Assembly: GCA_002189035.1 (NCBI GenBank)
Contig: NEEC01000014.1
Location: 312,501 to 376,500 of the forward strand
Length of the DNA stretch: 64,000 nt
Source: Utricularia gibba
Taxonomy: Eukaryota; Streptophyta; Magnoliopsida; Lamiales; Lentibulariaceae
Direction: 5' to 3'
The notes below the pieces were generated by a model that did no database searches, had not been told where the DNA came from, and was given only the letters and a program-made list of their open reading frames with translations. The position numbers and the translations under genes are program-made. Positions 23,578-35,840 of the stretch are shown here, in pieces. Numbering within the stretch: the first letter of the stretch is position 1; every line of letters starts with the position of its first letter.

Positions 23578-25361
23578 ATGGTGAGCCAACCCGAACTCTT
23601 TCAGGTACACACACAGACTTTGTTATCGGCTGTCAGTGTTTAGGTTCCACGATTTGGTGGGCTAATCTGTTAATGCGTTGCTTCGTTTTCATACATTGTA
23701 CAATGCAGGAGAAATTTGGGAAAAGTCGATGGGTTTCTATGGTGAATTCAAGCTTAAAGTATATGATTCTTGGATCATGTGCTGCGCTGCTCATTGGCTG
23801 CATCATCAGTATCATTTTTTCAAAAGATTTTGCTACCAGTAAATTGATCGATTCCGAGTTTTCGTCAAGAGTTATCCCTCTGGGTCCTACCCAATTTCGG
23901 TCAGGTACGACAAATGATAGCAATCTGGTGTCTTGGATCTCTGTCGACTACGGAGCCAACTACTCCTCATGGGTTGTTGATAGATGGCTTACTCAAGTGG
24001 ATGAACCTTGTAAGAATTCAACTACTGTGGGGGTTCAATTTCCTTATTTAGAAAACAATGCCAGTAGTATATTGTTATCTACTGGTGATATTCACGAGTT
24101 TGTTTTCCAAGCAGTAGATGAGTCAGGGAAGCTTCATTGTTTAGGGGGAGATTACTTTGAGACCGATCTTTCAGGGGAAAGATGGAAATCCAGGCCTGCA
24201 ATACAGGATCTAGGAAATGGATCTTACACACTTTTTCTTCAAGTTCATTCTGATTTTGCTAGAGATTACAATCTGACCATTACTCTCTTGTTCAAACACT
24301 ATGAAGGCCTCGAGCATTCCACTGAAAGATTCTTTGTCGGCAAGGTCGTCAGTATGATTCCGATTAAATTCTACACATCTTTGTCCCAGTTGCCTGAAAT
24401 AACCCAATGCAGAAGTAGCGATTACTCGAGAGATGTTTGGTCTGGACGATGGACTCGTCATGCAAGAAATGATAGTTGCACAATTAGTGATGATGGGAGA
24501 TACAGATGTCAGGAGCGAGACTTCCCCTGTGAAAAGCCATGGTGTGAGGGTCCATTAGGATCTATAGAGAGCAACGGGTGGGTGTATTCAGCTCATTGTT
24601 CATTTAGAATTTTTACCAAGTCTGAAGCTTGGACTTGCTTAAAAAATCGATGGATTTTTTGGTGGGGCGACTCGAATCACTTGGATACAATACGCAACCT
24701 ACTTAACTTCGTCTTGGATTTTAACTATGGTGACATTGATAGAAGATTTGAGAGCAACATCACCAATCCTGAGGATCAGTCGCAAGTAGTGAGAATCACC
24801 AACATCTTCAACGGCCATGCGCACCCATACGAGAACAATGAGGGCTTGAACTCAATGAACGATCCAGAATATAGAGCACTTTTGAAAAGCTACTTTTCGG
24901 GTGAGGTTATTCCGGACACGATCTTCATGAACTCAGGTCTCCATGATGGAAGGTTTTGGCCTAACATTAGCAGTTTCATTGGCGGAGCGGAGTATGCAGC
25001 ATCTTTCTGGAGAGAGGTGATGGATGAGGTACGACACAGAGGAGTAAGATCACCGGAGATTGTGTACCGTACAACAGTGGCAGCTGGGGGATATGCTCGA
25101 AAACAAAATCTTAATCCTCAGAAGATGGAGGCATACAATGGAGTGATGTTAGAGAAATTTTGGAAACATGGAGTTGTGGAGAAGGTGGTTGATGACTTCG
25201 ACATGACTTTTGCTTGGCACTTTGACAACATCTGCAGCGATGGTTATCACTACGGGCGCTTGCCTTCAAAGTCGCAGTGGGTGGATGGCAATATCGGGCA
25301 CCAGTACTTCCTTGATGTCATGCTGGTTCATGTCCTCTTGAATTCCATTTGCGTAAATTAA
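23578..25361 (+). CDS. NXPE-like PC-esterase domain protein, copy 1
   Basis: Two exons: 23578-23604 (9 codons, MVSQPELFQ) and 23709-25361, joined in phase by a GT-AG intron; about 559 residues. An ATG at 23673 also opens the long frame, but lies in the proposed intron. Layout: a short cytosolic tail, a membrane anchor (about residues 25-47), a luminal filamin/immunoglobulin-like region (about 110-230, with GNGSYTLFLQVHSDF), then a PC-esterase domain with WGDSNHLDTIRN (nucleophile Ser) and near the end CSDGYHYGRLP (Asp/His of the catalytic triad). Families with this fold (NXPE, TBL/DUF231) modify extracellular or cell-wall glycans in the secretory pathway; the substrate here is unknown. Many N-glycosylation sequons fit a luminal location. 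The paralogue is at 42781-44557. Confidence 0.8.
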
Positions 25362-27230
25362 TTCTACCTGTCGAAAGGGCTTCTTTTATTAAATAAAAAA
25401 AAAAGGTTCCACGAATATTTTGGTTATAAACACAATCGATTTCCATTCTTAAAAGCATCTAAATATAGAAACATTTCTTATTTTAATTAAAATACATATC
25501 CAATTATTTTTAATAAAAGTAATTTTTTACAACTACTATGTACGACTAGCGTTGACGTTTGGCAGGCTCATTAAATGAGCTTGGTCAAACAATTTCATAA
25601 ATTGCAAGAATTTCCGAAGCAAATTTAAAAACCTCTCATTTGCTAAATAATCCAACAAATTTATCTTTATAAAATGCAAGTACTGAAATATGATTAATCA
25701 TATTATGGATCATTTTTCGATTACTCAATTTTATGATAATAAAAATATTTTTATCATATAAAATGCTATAGAGTGATAGAATAATAGTTATTTAAAATTA
25801 TTTTACATACGATTAATGACTCTATTTATATGAGACTATTTTTTAAAGTATATTGCACAGGAAAACCTGTGGTAAGATATACCGCAAAACATGAAATTGG
25901 GTGCATTTCCATTATGGCTGTGATTTTCGTGGGTTGGGCCTCAATCCCCCACTGTATAGCCTGAGAGAATATATCACGATAACTTGCCTCTCATTTCAAA
26001 ACAGAATTTTTGGGTGTTGAATTTGAGTTTTATACTCTAGGAGAGTGGTGATGAACGTTAGAATGAAATGCTAAATGTTGTGGGTTTAGTATATTTAACA
26101 CATCAAAAGAACTTTATAAATCTAGTTTTTTACTATACAAATCACATGAATTAATGTAATGTAATAAGCAAAAGTTGAATCCATAGAAAATAATTGCAGT
26201 TTATTGAAGTCTTTTACATTTGCTGAAAACACGGGGTTTTATGGGGGTTTAACTCTCATGCACATAAAATACAAAATAATAGATATTAAAATAAACGAGT
26301 TGTAAGAGTAAAGAAGTATAGAAAATATAAATTGAAGTTGTTTTAGTTGTATTTTACATCAGGGTCTAATTCTTGTGTCACTCAAGAGAACTCATAGATT
26401 TAAACCCAATTTTAACATACTTAAAAACAAAGCAAAGAGTCGTGGAAACAGTAAATAACATGTTAAAGTTAAAAGCAAACATGAAGGGCTTAAATAAGTG
26501 ATGTGACCCTCTAATCTAAATAGAATTAACAATACACGAATAAGAGGTGATTTTGAAACTTAAAAAGGAACTCATTCTAAGTCTACTTTCTAGAGAATAA
26601 ATCTCTTGCAACTAGATTTTAGAAGAAAGAAAAATTAAGAACCACACTTTAAAAATAGAAGAAATTGGAAGTGATAATTTTAGTACACCACAAGCTCAAA
26701 GCTTGATAAGTTAAGAGTATTCAAATATTTAAAGAAGAGAAAAATCTTAATAAGATACATCAAATGAATTAAAGGATTTCAAATAGTACATCTCTAAAAT
26801 ATTTATATTCTTGAATTGAGTTCTAACATTACAAAACTCAAATTAAATAAAAAGAAAAGCTTAACAAGTCCAACAACACAAATGAAAGATAAAAAGATGT
26901 TTTGAATTCTAAGGTAGATTCAATCTCAATTAATTGAACTCCTTTGATGGTAACACTTCAATTCATAGTTGATACCAATAATGTTGAGTAAAGTTTTGAG
27001 TGTAGTTTTAACCATTTTGCTCTTACTCCTTGTCATTAGTCTTGATGAAGTGATCTTACTATCCGAAGTGTTTATTTATGCAACATCCTCTTCATTCTTT
27101 AAATACTCTCCTCTTCTTCCTAGGATTCATTAACAGGAACATGTTCATAAGTTGAAATAAGGTCTATAGGGGATTTCTCATTCACAACAAGGTAACAGAA
27201 TGTAACAGAAAGCACAAAAACGAAGGAAGT
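25362..27230. other. Flank of PC-esterase copy 1, AT-rich
   Basis: 25362 to about 25680 is shared with the flank of copy 2, and 25670-26050 with 36310-36650. The rest, to 27230, shows no gene. Confidence 0.5.
25670..26050. repeat. Segmental duplicate of 36310-36650
   Basis: Shared blocks include AAATGCTATAGAGTGATAGA, ATAATAGTTATT, AATGACTCTATTTATATGA, GGTGCATTTCCATT and GGCCTCAATCCCCCA, in the same order. Confidence 0.8.
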
Positions 27231-28424
27231 TGATAAACAAAAAATTTATACAACATCATTAAAATTGCAAATTTCTCCTATCAAATAAATTTATAATCTA
27301 ATACACATTCAATCATATGAAAAATATGAGCATAGTAGACTAAGGTCGAACACAAGGAGTTAAGTGCTTGCTATGTGAAAACCAATACATTCAGATTCTA
27401 TCATGTTTAAGAGATTTAGTCTAAACTAAGATTAAAGCAATGCGACAGTAATGTGCAAAAAGATAGTAATGGATAAAAGCAAATTTTATGAAAAATAAAA
27501 GAAGGTAATGCCTTGGGATACTCAGAGGTAACATGCTAATCACTACAATTATCTCACTCAAACCTAAAATCATTTATCTAATAAGCAAAGGCTCAAGTCT
27601 ACCCACATCTTTGTTTTTCCCTAATTTTTGGTCTACCTCTAATTAGGGTTGTTTATAATGAAAACCATTACCTCCCCCTCCTGAATCTAACCTAATTGTT
27701 AAGGAAGTAGAGTAATTAAGTGGTAGTGTGGTTTAGTGAACAATAATTAAGCTCATCCCCTTTTGTCCCAAGGTATCCCCAAGTGTCTAGCCACTCATAC
27801 TAAAAAAAAGGAAAACACTTTCATAACCTAAAAACCAGAACATGTTCATGTCGTTGTACAACAACAAGAAAGAAATATAAACAAAGATAAAAGATAATAA
27901 ACAGTTCACGCTAAAAGCTAAAGCTATTCCTAATTATGAATAGTATTCCTGATAAACAAAAAGTTCAAGTGTAGCTGAAATCCTCTTCTTCGTCTTCCAT
28001 GATTCTTCTGCAACTTCCCTTCCAGAAAAATTCCCCCAGAAAGCTATGTCGTGTGTCTTCAATGGGAGAGATCTTTTCTCTCTCCATCTTATCTCCATTT
28101 TTGTCCAAAATCCTCATTTTTCTCTTCTTTAGATTTTGTGTGTACTACATTTCATACTTTTGCCCCATCCTCTACCATTACACTATTCATATCCGGCTCC
28201 TAGAGATTTGTGTTGCCGATATGTGTTGCATTGCTTAAAAGAAACTATTAGAATTAAGATTGGGATTAAATCATCGATTTAGTCAATTTAGTGCCAACTA
28301 AGACTAAAATAACACAAATACGATACTATGCGCAAAAATATAGAACTAGACAGTAAAACTTAATTTTTATAACACAATATGAGTCATTTCTCTGTATTCT
28401 ATTACTCAAAAATATGTGTTATCA
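27231..28424 (-). mobile_element. Solo LTR, TGATAA...TTATCA family, copy 3
   Basis: This 1194-bp segment starts TGATAAACAA and ends GTGTTATCA. Flanks GAAGT (27226-27230) and AAAGT (28425-28429) fit a 5-bp target duplication with one change. It aligns throughout with 16771-17941 and, inverted, with 658-1484. Confidence 0.78.
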
Positions 28425-28429
28425 AAAGT

Positions 28430-29059
28430 AATACTAGTAAATTCAACAATAGTAAAAGTGCAAAAAAAAAAAACACAAATAAAAGTATCAGGCTACTTCT
28501 GTGAGCTATAGATTTGCTAAAAATCAAAGTTCTAGACATAAACATAGTCTGGAGACATAGATCTGAGGTTGGCCGAAGGTGTTCACTGGAGAACCAACAT
28601 TCTCCTCCGCTCTACTCCTTACTGTTTGACTTTTTTCTCTCTCTTCTTCTTCTTTCCTTTTCCTACTCAAAACAAAGTATCTTTGTCTTTTCCATGGTCT
28701 TCCAAAAGGAAGATCTCTACTCCAAATCTTATTTTTTCAAGATGGCGGCTGCTTTCGACAAAAATGACTTTTTTTTATGTCTCTTTTGACTTGTCAATGT
28801 AGAAAATACACTGCCACAGTATTAGCTCTTACCTTATTAAGACTTAAATACATACTAGAGGAAATATTAGAGTTTTCAACTTTAGAGGAAATATTAGAGT
28901 TTTCAATTCAATTATTACCAATTGAGCCTGTTTTCACAATAAACACATATCAACAAACTAAATACACAAAAGGAGACAATTTAACATATTAAACAACTTT
29001 TAACCTTACAAAATATACCTAAAAACACATATAAGAACACAATAAAAAAAGTATTATTA
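28430..29059. other. Intergenic, AT-rich
   Basis: 28856-28905 holds a tandem pair of about 24 bp (GAGGAAATATTAGAGTTTTC). No gene is seen. Confidence 0.4.
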
Positions 29060-29240
29060 AGTGGACAAACAAAATAGCAGACATGTATCATATTGTCATC
29101 TTTTGATTTTATGATCATATTATCCATGTATACTAGCATAAATTTTATAATGTAAGGCTGAAAGATCCTGTTTTACCATCCATTGATAGGTGATCTCAGC
29201 ATTTGTCTAAAGAGCATGATCAATAGCAATACACATGATA
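29060..29240 (-). mobile_element. Ty3/gypsy reverse transcriptase fragment 1
   Basis: The minus strand encodes, with frame breaks, an NAGATYQ-WM-like stretch followed by YMDNMIIKSK, the gypsy RT active-site region (YVDD in intact copies). It is homologous to 36640-36820. Confidence 0.6.
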
Positions 29241-30900
29241 AACTATATAGAAATAATGCCATTATTATACTTATCTCCTCCAAAATAAATTTAACTCAAT
29301 TTGCAAACTTACTGCCTTCACCCTAATATCAAGCGTGTTTGTTATTAGATATAGAAAGTAACAATTTTCTCAAAATATTTCAAAAACCTTTAGACTATAT
29401 CTTTAATATTATTGACTAACTCCATATCAAAATATTTTTCAGATATTGAAATTATGAAAACAAAGCAAGTAACACAAAAACATAATAGGATAATAAATAT
29501 CACTAATAATTTCGTATATTAATAAAAACAAAAAATAAATCAATTAAAACATGAAAGTTAGCATACACATTATCATCTATTTGAAAATTTAATTCTAACT
29601 TCTTTACATGAAAGAAAAGATTGAAGAATAAAAAAAATGGAGTTCATCTAGTCCTTTGAATTCTCTTCAAAGTTTTAAATGGAAAATTCCTTAATGCACA
29701 CAAACATTCAAAAGAAACCTTTTTTAGACTTAAAGTTTTACACTATGCTATAAATAAAGGGTAAAGCAACGTCAATGTCACTATTGTTTAATGAATCTTG
29801 AACAGATACATTCAAAATATGACAAATATATTTTCATATTAAGAAACGAGTATCTAAAATCAGATTCATAGAAGAGCTTACCATTGAGGTTGTAGTGTTA
29901 TTATTATACATATTATCCATATTAATGTTAAGGGTACAATCAATAATTGAATACTCAATGCATATAGCATAAATAAGTTCAGCAATTTGTGCATCAATGT
30001 GTGAAAAATCCAAATGACTAAACTCAAGGAACCCATTTTGCATATTTCATTTACAATAAATCCAAAGAGTGTTGAAACTAGATGTGTATTCTCATTTATA
30101 CCATGTCAATTATCACACATTAATCTAAATTTGAATTTCATAAATTAAAAAATAGAGACTAAACATGCATTTTTTCTTCAAATTATTTTATTGCAATTCT
30201 AATCAACTTTCTTCTGAACATTGGAGAAAATCAACACTAAAATCTAGATTGATGAAAATGCCATATAAACCGATTTTCTACTTTTAGAAAAATTTCTCAC
30301 TGGCAATTAATGCAAATACATAATTAACTTGAGTACTTTTAACATCAAATGAAAAAGTAGAAATATCTTCATGCATGAAATTCAAAGTAGACAGTCTTAA
30401 TATACAATGTCTTATCTTTATTTTTTTTCTAATGTGGCATATAAAATTTGAAGTAGAACCACCTTTATATTATGGATGAAACATTTCATTTTTTTTTGAA
30501 GTGAAAGATATATCTTCACCATCATCAGAAATATTATTTCACAAAAAAAATTTGTAGGCATCATACTTTGATATAGTTCTGTCATCATGGAGCTTCAAGT
30601 TCAGTCCAACCACACACTAATTCAAGAATAGCATTTCACAAGATGCATATCGAAGAGGTTAACATTTTCTATCAGAACGAAGGGCATCCATAAAATTATG
30701 GGAATTATAAGATGCCACAAATGGATCATTCGGATCTCTACTGGATCATCTCGGAACCTACCAGTTATCCCTCCCTACAAAAGGTTGTCACCACACCACC
30801 ATATTCCTTATAGATCATTGGATGTCCAAAATAATTTATTATTCCTCATTTATCAATCCATAGTTTAGAGGAAATGGTGAAATAGATGCGTGCCGAACAA
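29241..30900. other. Intergenic, very AT-rich, no gene seen
   Basis: No supported feature; coding potential is very low. Confidence 0.4.
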
Positions 30901-30921
30901 AAGTACATGTAAGGACAACTG

Positions 30922-31292
30922 ATGAGACACAAAAAGGATTACTGTCACAACCAGGGTAAAATCAAACATATCAATCCTATTTCATTGAAAAGCGAGGAGG
31001 ATTTACCTTATCCTTATACAGGGCACATGACTAAGGTTAACAGATCATATGAAAAAGAGCTAGAGATTGTGGACGACAAAGACGATGTCAATCAGGAGAT
31101 TATTTGAAAAATCAAAATGATTCTGTAGTTCAGAACACTGTCATTTTAAGGCCACCAGAAAATATTAAGAAGGAACCACAAGAAGTCTCTCAAATCAAGC
31201 CGGCAGTTCCCATGCATACCAAAATGTTGAAGGACCTACAGAACCCAAAACATCTTAGACATTATTTAAAGGAGTATGCTACGCAAGTATAA
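30922..31292 (+). other. Possible remnant coding sequence, unrecognised
   Basis: Two short open stretches meet at 31107/31104. They are lysine-rich and acidic (SLKSEEDLPYPYTGHM; ILRPPENIKKEPQEV) and less AT-rich than their surroundings. I cannot assign a family; a decayed retrotransposon gag is one possibility. Confidence 0.25.
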
Positions 31293-31306
31293 GGATCCTG
31301 ATATGT

Positions 31307-31465
31307 TTTCACCTCCGAATGCCGAATCTCCACCTCTTGGGATATCGCCATCTTTGTGGTTATTGAAGCAAAAAAATGTCTTTTTCTTAAGTGAATTCGT
31401 GTTTTCCTCCAAAAGATAAATATGTAGATTTGTTGATTATAGAGTTTCTGAAGCCATACTGAGTC
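31307..31465. repeat. Segmental duplicate of 47575-47870
   Basis: Shared blocks include CACCTCTTGGGATATC / CACCTCTTAGGATATC, GGTTATTGAA, ATTCGTGTTTT and CAAAAGATAAA. The 47.6-kb copy carries about 115 extra bases in the middle. Confidence 0.7.
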
Positions 31466-31703
31466 CCAGTTGCATGTATGTCACGGCACCTCTTATAGTA
31501 TAATTCTAGTGAGAGATGTCCCTTACTCTGTGTACTGCCGAGAAACCTAATTCTGTTATTTTGAAATAATGTATGTGAATAATACAACTGCCGAAGAGGG
31601 AGTCCATTAATTCCAAGTCAATTCCATGGGGGGTGATGCACATCCGTATTGTCATTACCATTGCCTTCGGGGCAAGTCGGTGTAAAGTTTACATTATATT
31701 ATC

Positions 31704-33791
31704 GGGCTTTTTACTTCAAATATATCTAAATTTTAGGTTAATTATATCAAATATAACTAAACTTTCATATTTACTTCAAATATATTTAAATATTCATTTT
31801 CCTAACATAAAATGTAATTTATCAGCGAGTGCATCTACTTCCCCTCAAACCATAAATTTTTACTTGGATTTTTACTATAAATATACCTAAACTTTAGATT
31901 ACTTATATCAAATATATTTGAATTTTTATATTTACACTAAATGTTTTTAAACAATTATTTTACTTATATAAAATGTGATTTATGGGCATGTGTACCTAAA
32001 TGCCCTCAAACTAGAAATTTTTGGTTGCTAAAATTTTCAGAACCCTAAATATATAACGATGATGATATTGTTGCATTCAACATCGACTTTGGACTTACAT
32101 TGAAGAAGAAAAAATAGAAATAAATTATATTGGTAACATTTTATAGACAATGATTAACTTGTTTTGCTTAATTATTGATATCTATATTTTGTTGATAATT
32201 TTTACAGCATTTGGTATTAATGGTAAAATATTTATATTTTTGGTTAATTTTTTTTAATGTATAAATAATATTGTTAAAGATATTCAATATTTTAAATTTA
32301 TTATTTTTATAATGAATTGATTTAATAAGAAATATATAAATGTATGCATAATTAGATCATATATCAAATTTAGAAATTATTACAATTTTATTTTCATTAC
32401 GAAATTTGAAATATATTTCAAATGTTTAGGTATATATGATTAAATATTAAAATTTATAATTATTCTATTTTTAATCATCTTTTCACGCACGCATAATAAG
32501 TGATTTTGTGTTGTTCCAAAACATATTCTTTCATTACTTTTGGATGTTGTTTTTACTTATCTTAGATTTCACTTTCTCATTATTGTCAATTGATTTTGCA
32601 TCTTTCACACTATTTTGATCTTTTTGGAGAGAAAGTATATTTTGTGAATTTTTAAGTCATTTTTGGATCAATTTGAGGAGAAATCAAGATCAATCAAATT
32701 ATGGACTTGATGGGCCATGAATCTCAGCCCAATACTCGGTCAAATGATGAAGATTTGGTTCAAGATTCATGGATAAGGTAAAGATATGAAGATGATCTTG
32801 GAAGATTAGGATATAAAATCTTATCCAAGCCCGTCAAACAAGACCAATATGACGACTTGGATCTGCTTTCCTATTAATACCCCACTCTCTCAATCATCAA
32901 AAACGTCCTTTGACCACTTTTCCTTTGTATCTTTCCTATTTTCGTGTCTATTTTCATGTTAGAGTCAATTCTGTGCATATAACCGCTTGCGGATGAGGAT
33001 CTGCGGTGAAACCTTACTTACACAAGTCCTACGCATGTGACTGTTTTACTATATTTTTCGACATTTAAATTGAGGTTTAATTCTGTTTTTTGCAACGTTT
33101 TTTTTACCAATGTGCTCTTTAGTATTACATAACCCGAAGGAAGTGTGAGAAAATCAAAAGTTGGCCTCAAGCATCTAAGGAGAAAGTCTCAATCAGACAT
33201 GTTGGTAAGACACATTCTATCTAATCTGTCTGCGAGGTGCGAGGTGTGAGGTGTAGGGGTTAGATTTGAGTGTGGGGAAAACATGGGTTATCACAAGAGG
33301 TGAAATGGTTCTGGTGGTGTGATTGATTCCATAATCTTACAAAATAAAGGATGGTGCTATAATGGTCAACGAGTAGCACTATTTTAAAATAACACCCCTA
33401 GAGCTTGCGCAAGTAGGTTAGTCTTCAAGGTTTGCACACACGCAAGGAACGAGTTTTGAGCAAGGTGGATTTTCGATCCAAGACCACTTTTCTTGTTATT
33501 TTTAAAACCAAATCTTTATTTTGTTTTCATTCTTTTTTTTAGTCTTTGTTTGAAAAGAAAATGCTAATAACAATTTTCTATGGATACAATCTTATTTTAT
33601 TACTTCGATGGTTTCTGTGCACTTGCAAAATTATCATCAACGCACATGTAATATACGTTCAAAAAAAATTTTAAAAATCACATTTTGTGTTAGTAAAATA
33701 AATGTTTAAATACATTTGTAGTAAATATGAAAGTTTGGATATATTTGATATAAATAAACTAAAATTTAGATATATTTGAAGTAAAAAGCCC
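31704..33791. mobile_element. MULE-like DNA transposon with long terminal inverted repeats, non-autonomous
   Basis: The left end (31704 to about 31850) and the inverted right end (33791 to about 33650) match over roughly 150 bp, both beginning GGGCTTTTTACTTCAAATAT. Flanks TATATTATC (31695-31703) and TATATTATT (33792-33800) fit a 9-bp target duplication, as made by Mutator-like elements. A degenerate second copy of the left repeat lies at about 31860-32000. The 2.1-kb element has no transposase. Its interior (about 32700-33300) is more complex and may contain captured or LTR DNA. Confidence 0.75.
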
Positions 33792-33800
33792 TATATTATT

Positions 33801-34117
33801 TTATTACAGAATGTCAAATATTTCATGATCCTCACAACTTCAACCCTTACATGATCCAAGTACAATAAGGTTACGTACACTTTAGTGAGCTGGTCCACCT
33901 AAGTACGATTGGCTTAGTTGTACATTTTTTGATTTTCTAAAGCATCATAAACCAATATTTGCTATTATTTTTTTATATTATCGTGATATTTTAGGTTTTA
34001 TTTCCCACGTGTGTGACGTAGTATCGTCATCAAAGTTTTAACAGTTTATCCCTTGTGCATGGAAATAGTATATTTTAAAACCCCTTAAAGAAACTACTTA
34101 CGGATCTTAACAAGCTC
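33801..34117. other. Upstream region of the 34.17-kb gene fragment
   Basis: AT-rich and without coding sequence; includes CCCACGTGTGTGACG near 34006, a G-box-like motif. Confidence 0.35.
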
Positions 34118-34125
34118 TATAAATA
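34118..34125 (+). promoter_or_regulatory. TATA box before the 34.17-kb reading frame
   Basis: TATAAATA, 47 bp before an ATG at 34165. Confidence 0.45.
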
Positions 34126-34164
34126 GCTCGTTTTCCTCACGACATTTGTATTTCCAAAAGCACA

Positions 34165-34378
34165 ATGGGAATTGGGAATGCAAGATGATTTCGATAAATC
34201 ATCGATACAATCTGATACTTCGGAGTTATTGTATAGTTATGAGAGCAGTATCCCTGAAGGTAAGGCTGTGGCGAAGAGGATGGTAAGCGCTCCTACTGTA
34301 CCAAATTTCTTGCCCACGCCTGTTCCTGTTCGGATGCTGCTCTCATATCCAGATGATAACTCAGGTCGTGCAACCTAG
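34165..34378 (+). pseudogene. Unrecognised gene or gene fragment, frame shifted after its ATG
   Basis: A promoter-like TATA box precedes ATG 34165, but that frame stops after 7 codons. The adjacent frame (34172-34378) stays open for 68 codons and includes SSIQSDTSELLYSYESSIPEG and KAVAKRMVSAPTVPNFLPTP. The block ESSIPEGKAVAKRM recurs at 10063 (ESSILEGTAVAKRM). The conserved reading frame between the copies suggests that it was once translated. No family is recognised. Confidence 0.4.
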
Positions 34379-35059
34379 CGGTAATTTACCGGGGTTTAGC
34401 CCGCTTAATCAGACCTGGACTCCATGTTCTTCAAGATTTCCCCTCCATCAGATCTGAATGTTTTCAGCCGTCCCAATTTGGCTTTTAGGTGTTTTCTTCT
34501 ACAGGCTTTTCAAATGAATTCATTTCTCAACGATGAATAATAATTCGACTGCCACTGCTAGAAACTCATCCCCAAGGCATAGGATAAAAACTCAACCAAC
34601 ATCCTGCCACTCAGACACCTTCGGTGCTTGTCAGAGAATCTCACCGGAATCTTTCATCATGCCGTGCTGGTTTTACAAACACCACCAGTAGTTAAGTTAT
34701 TTTAAATAAAAAACTCAGACTAATTCCTCCTATTTTTTCATTCTTTCTCATTTTTAACGGTTTATAACTAAACAAGTTTCATCCAATTCCCGATAGATTG
34801 TGTCAGTAACCTCTTGAATGGTGTTTGGCGTTCCATGGCCTGAACTTCAAGTTACCTTCACTCGCACGTAGGATGATGTCAATGGAGATGGATAATTTAT
34901 AATGAAGACATCATTGTACGAGATGAAATCGAGAGTTGAGCATACGCTATAATCAAATATACAACATGAATTAGAGGAAATGAATAGTCATATTTCATTT
35001 GACTATAGAAATAAAAAATTGTCTACTTTTCCTTAGACTCTCTTGTAAATAGACACAAA
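34379..35059. other. Intergenic, moderate complexity
   Basis: 34380-34690 is less AT-rich than its surroundings and could be 3' exon or UTR of the preceding gene. No frame is clear. Confidence 0.35.
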
Positions 35060-35840
35060 AATGACCTTATATTTCTTTCCTTTGGATGAACAGAAAGATA
35101 AGAGGTTCAACCTTCGTTATCCTCATTATCGAATTATGCATGTGTACCCATGTGTTGTCAATGACCCAATAAATCTATATATGATATCACTATTTATTCA
35201 CTGATCCTCAAGTACGACTATGGATAAAACATTGTCTTTCTTGAACAAAAAGGGTGTGAGTTGGTATTTTCTATCTTATTTCCTTTCAAAATTCATAGAT
35301 AATAATCAACTAACCATAAAGCTTGAATAAAGGATCTTTATAAAAAGATTGTAATATAATTGTGTGGAGACATACAAAACCCAATCAAATTCAAATAAAA
35401 AGTGGATATTAACTAATAAAACATAGAGGTAGCAGTCTCCCAACCTACAAATAAGAGTTTCTAACTGCAAATGTTCATCCAAAACAAATAAACAAAAACA
35501 AAGTTTTAGAGAGAAGATAAGGAAAATCTTCTAAAGAGATAAACAAAATCCAAAAACTGAAAACTTTCAATTAAAGTATGAATTGTCTGAATATTGTGTA
35601 CCTCTAACTATGTTGTGATCTTTAATTTGTAAGGGGCGTCCTGCTCTAACACTACCACATTAATGATTTCTTATGTCAGAAGTTTACGCATGTCAAAACT
35701 CATCATTAGACATCTGCATTAAGAAATTAAGGAAAATCCCGATTGAGAAGATCTGTTTTGTCACTCTATACTCCCTCTTTTCTTCTCTTTCTATCACATG
35801 TTTACCTCTAACAAGATTTAGATAAAAACTAAATTAAAAC
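35060..35840. repeat. Dispersed repeat R1, copy 2
   Basis: Collinear with 14590-15425; see that entry. The left copy has extra sequence before 14590 that is absent here. Confidence 0.6.

Noticed and set aside
28514-28802. Open frames with Phe/Ser-rich sequence
   Set aside because: Low-complexity pyrimidine-rich DNA next to the solo LTR; two frames are open over the same bases, typical of chance.
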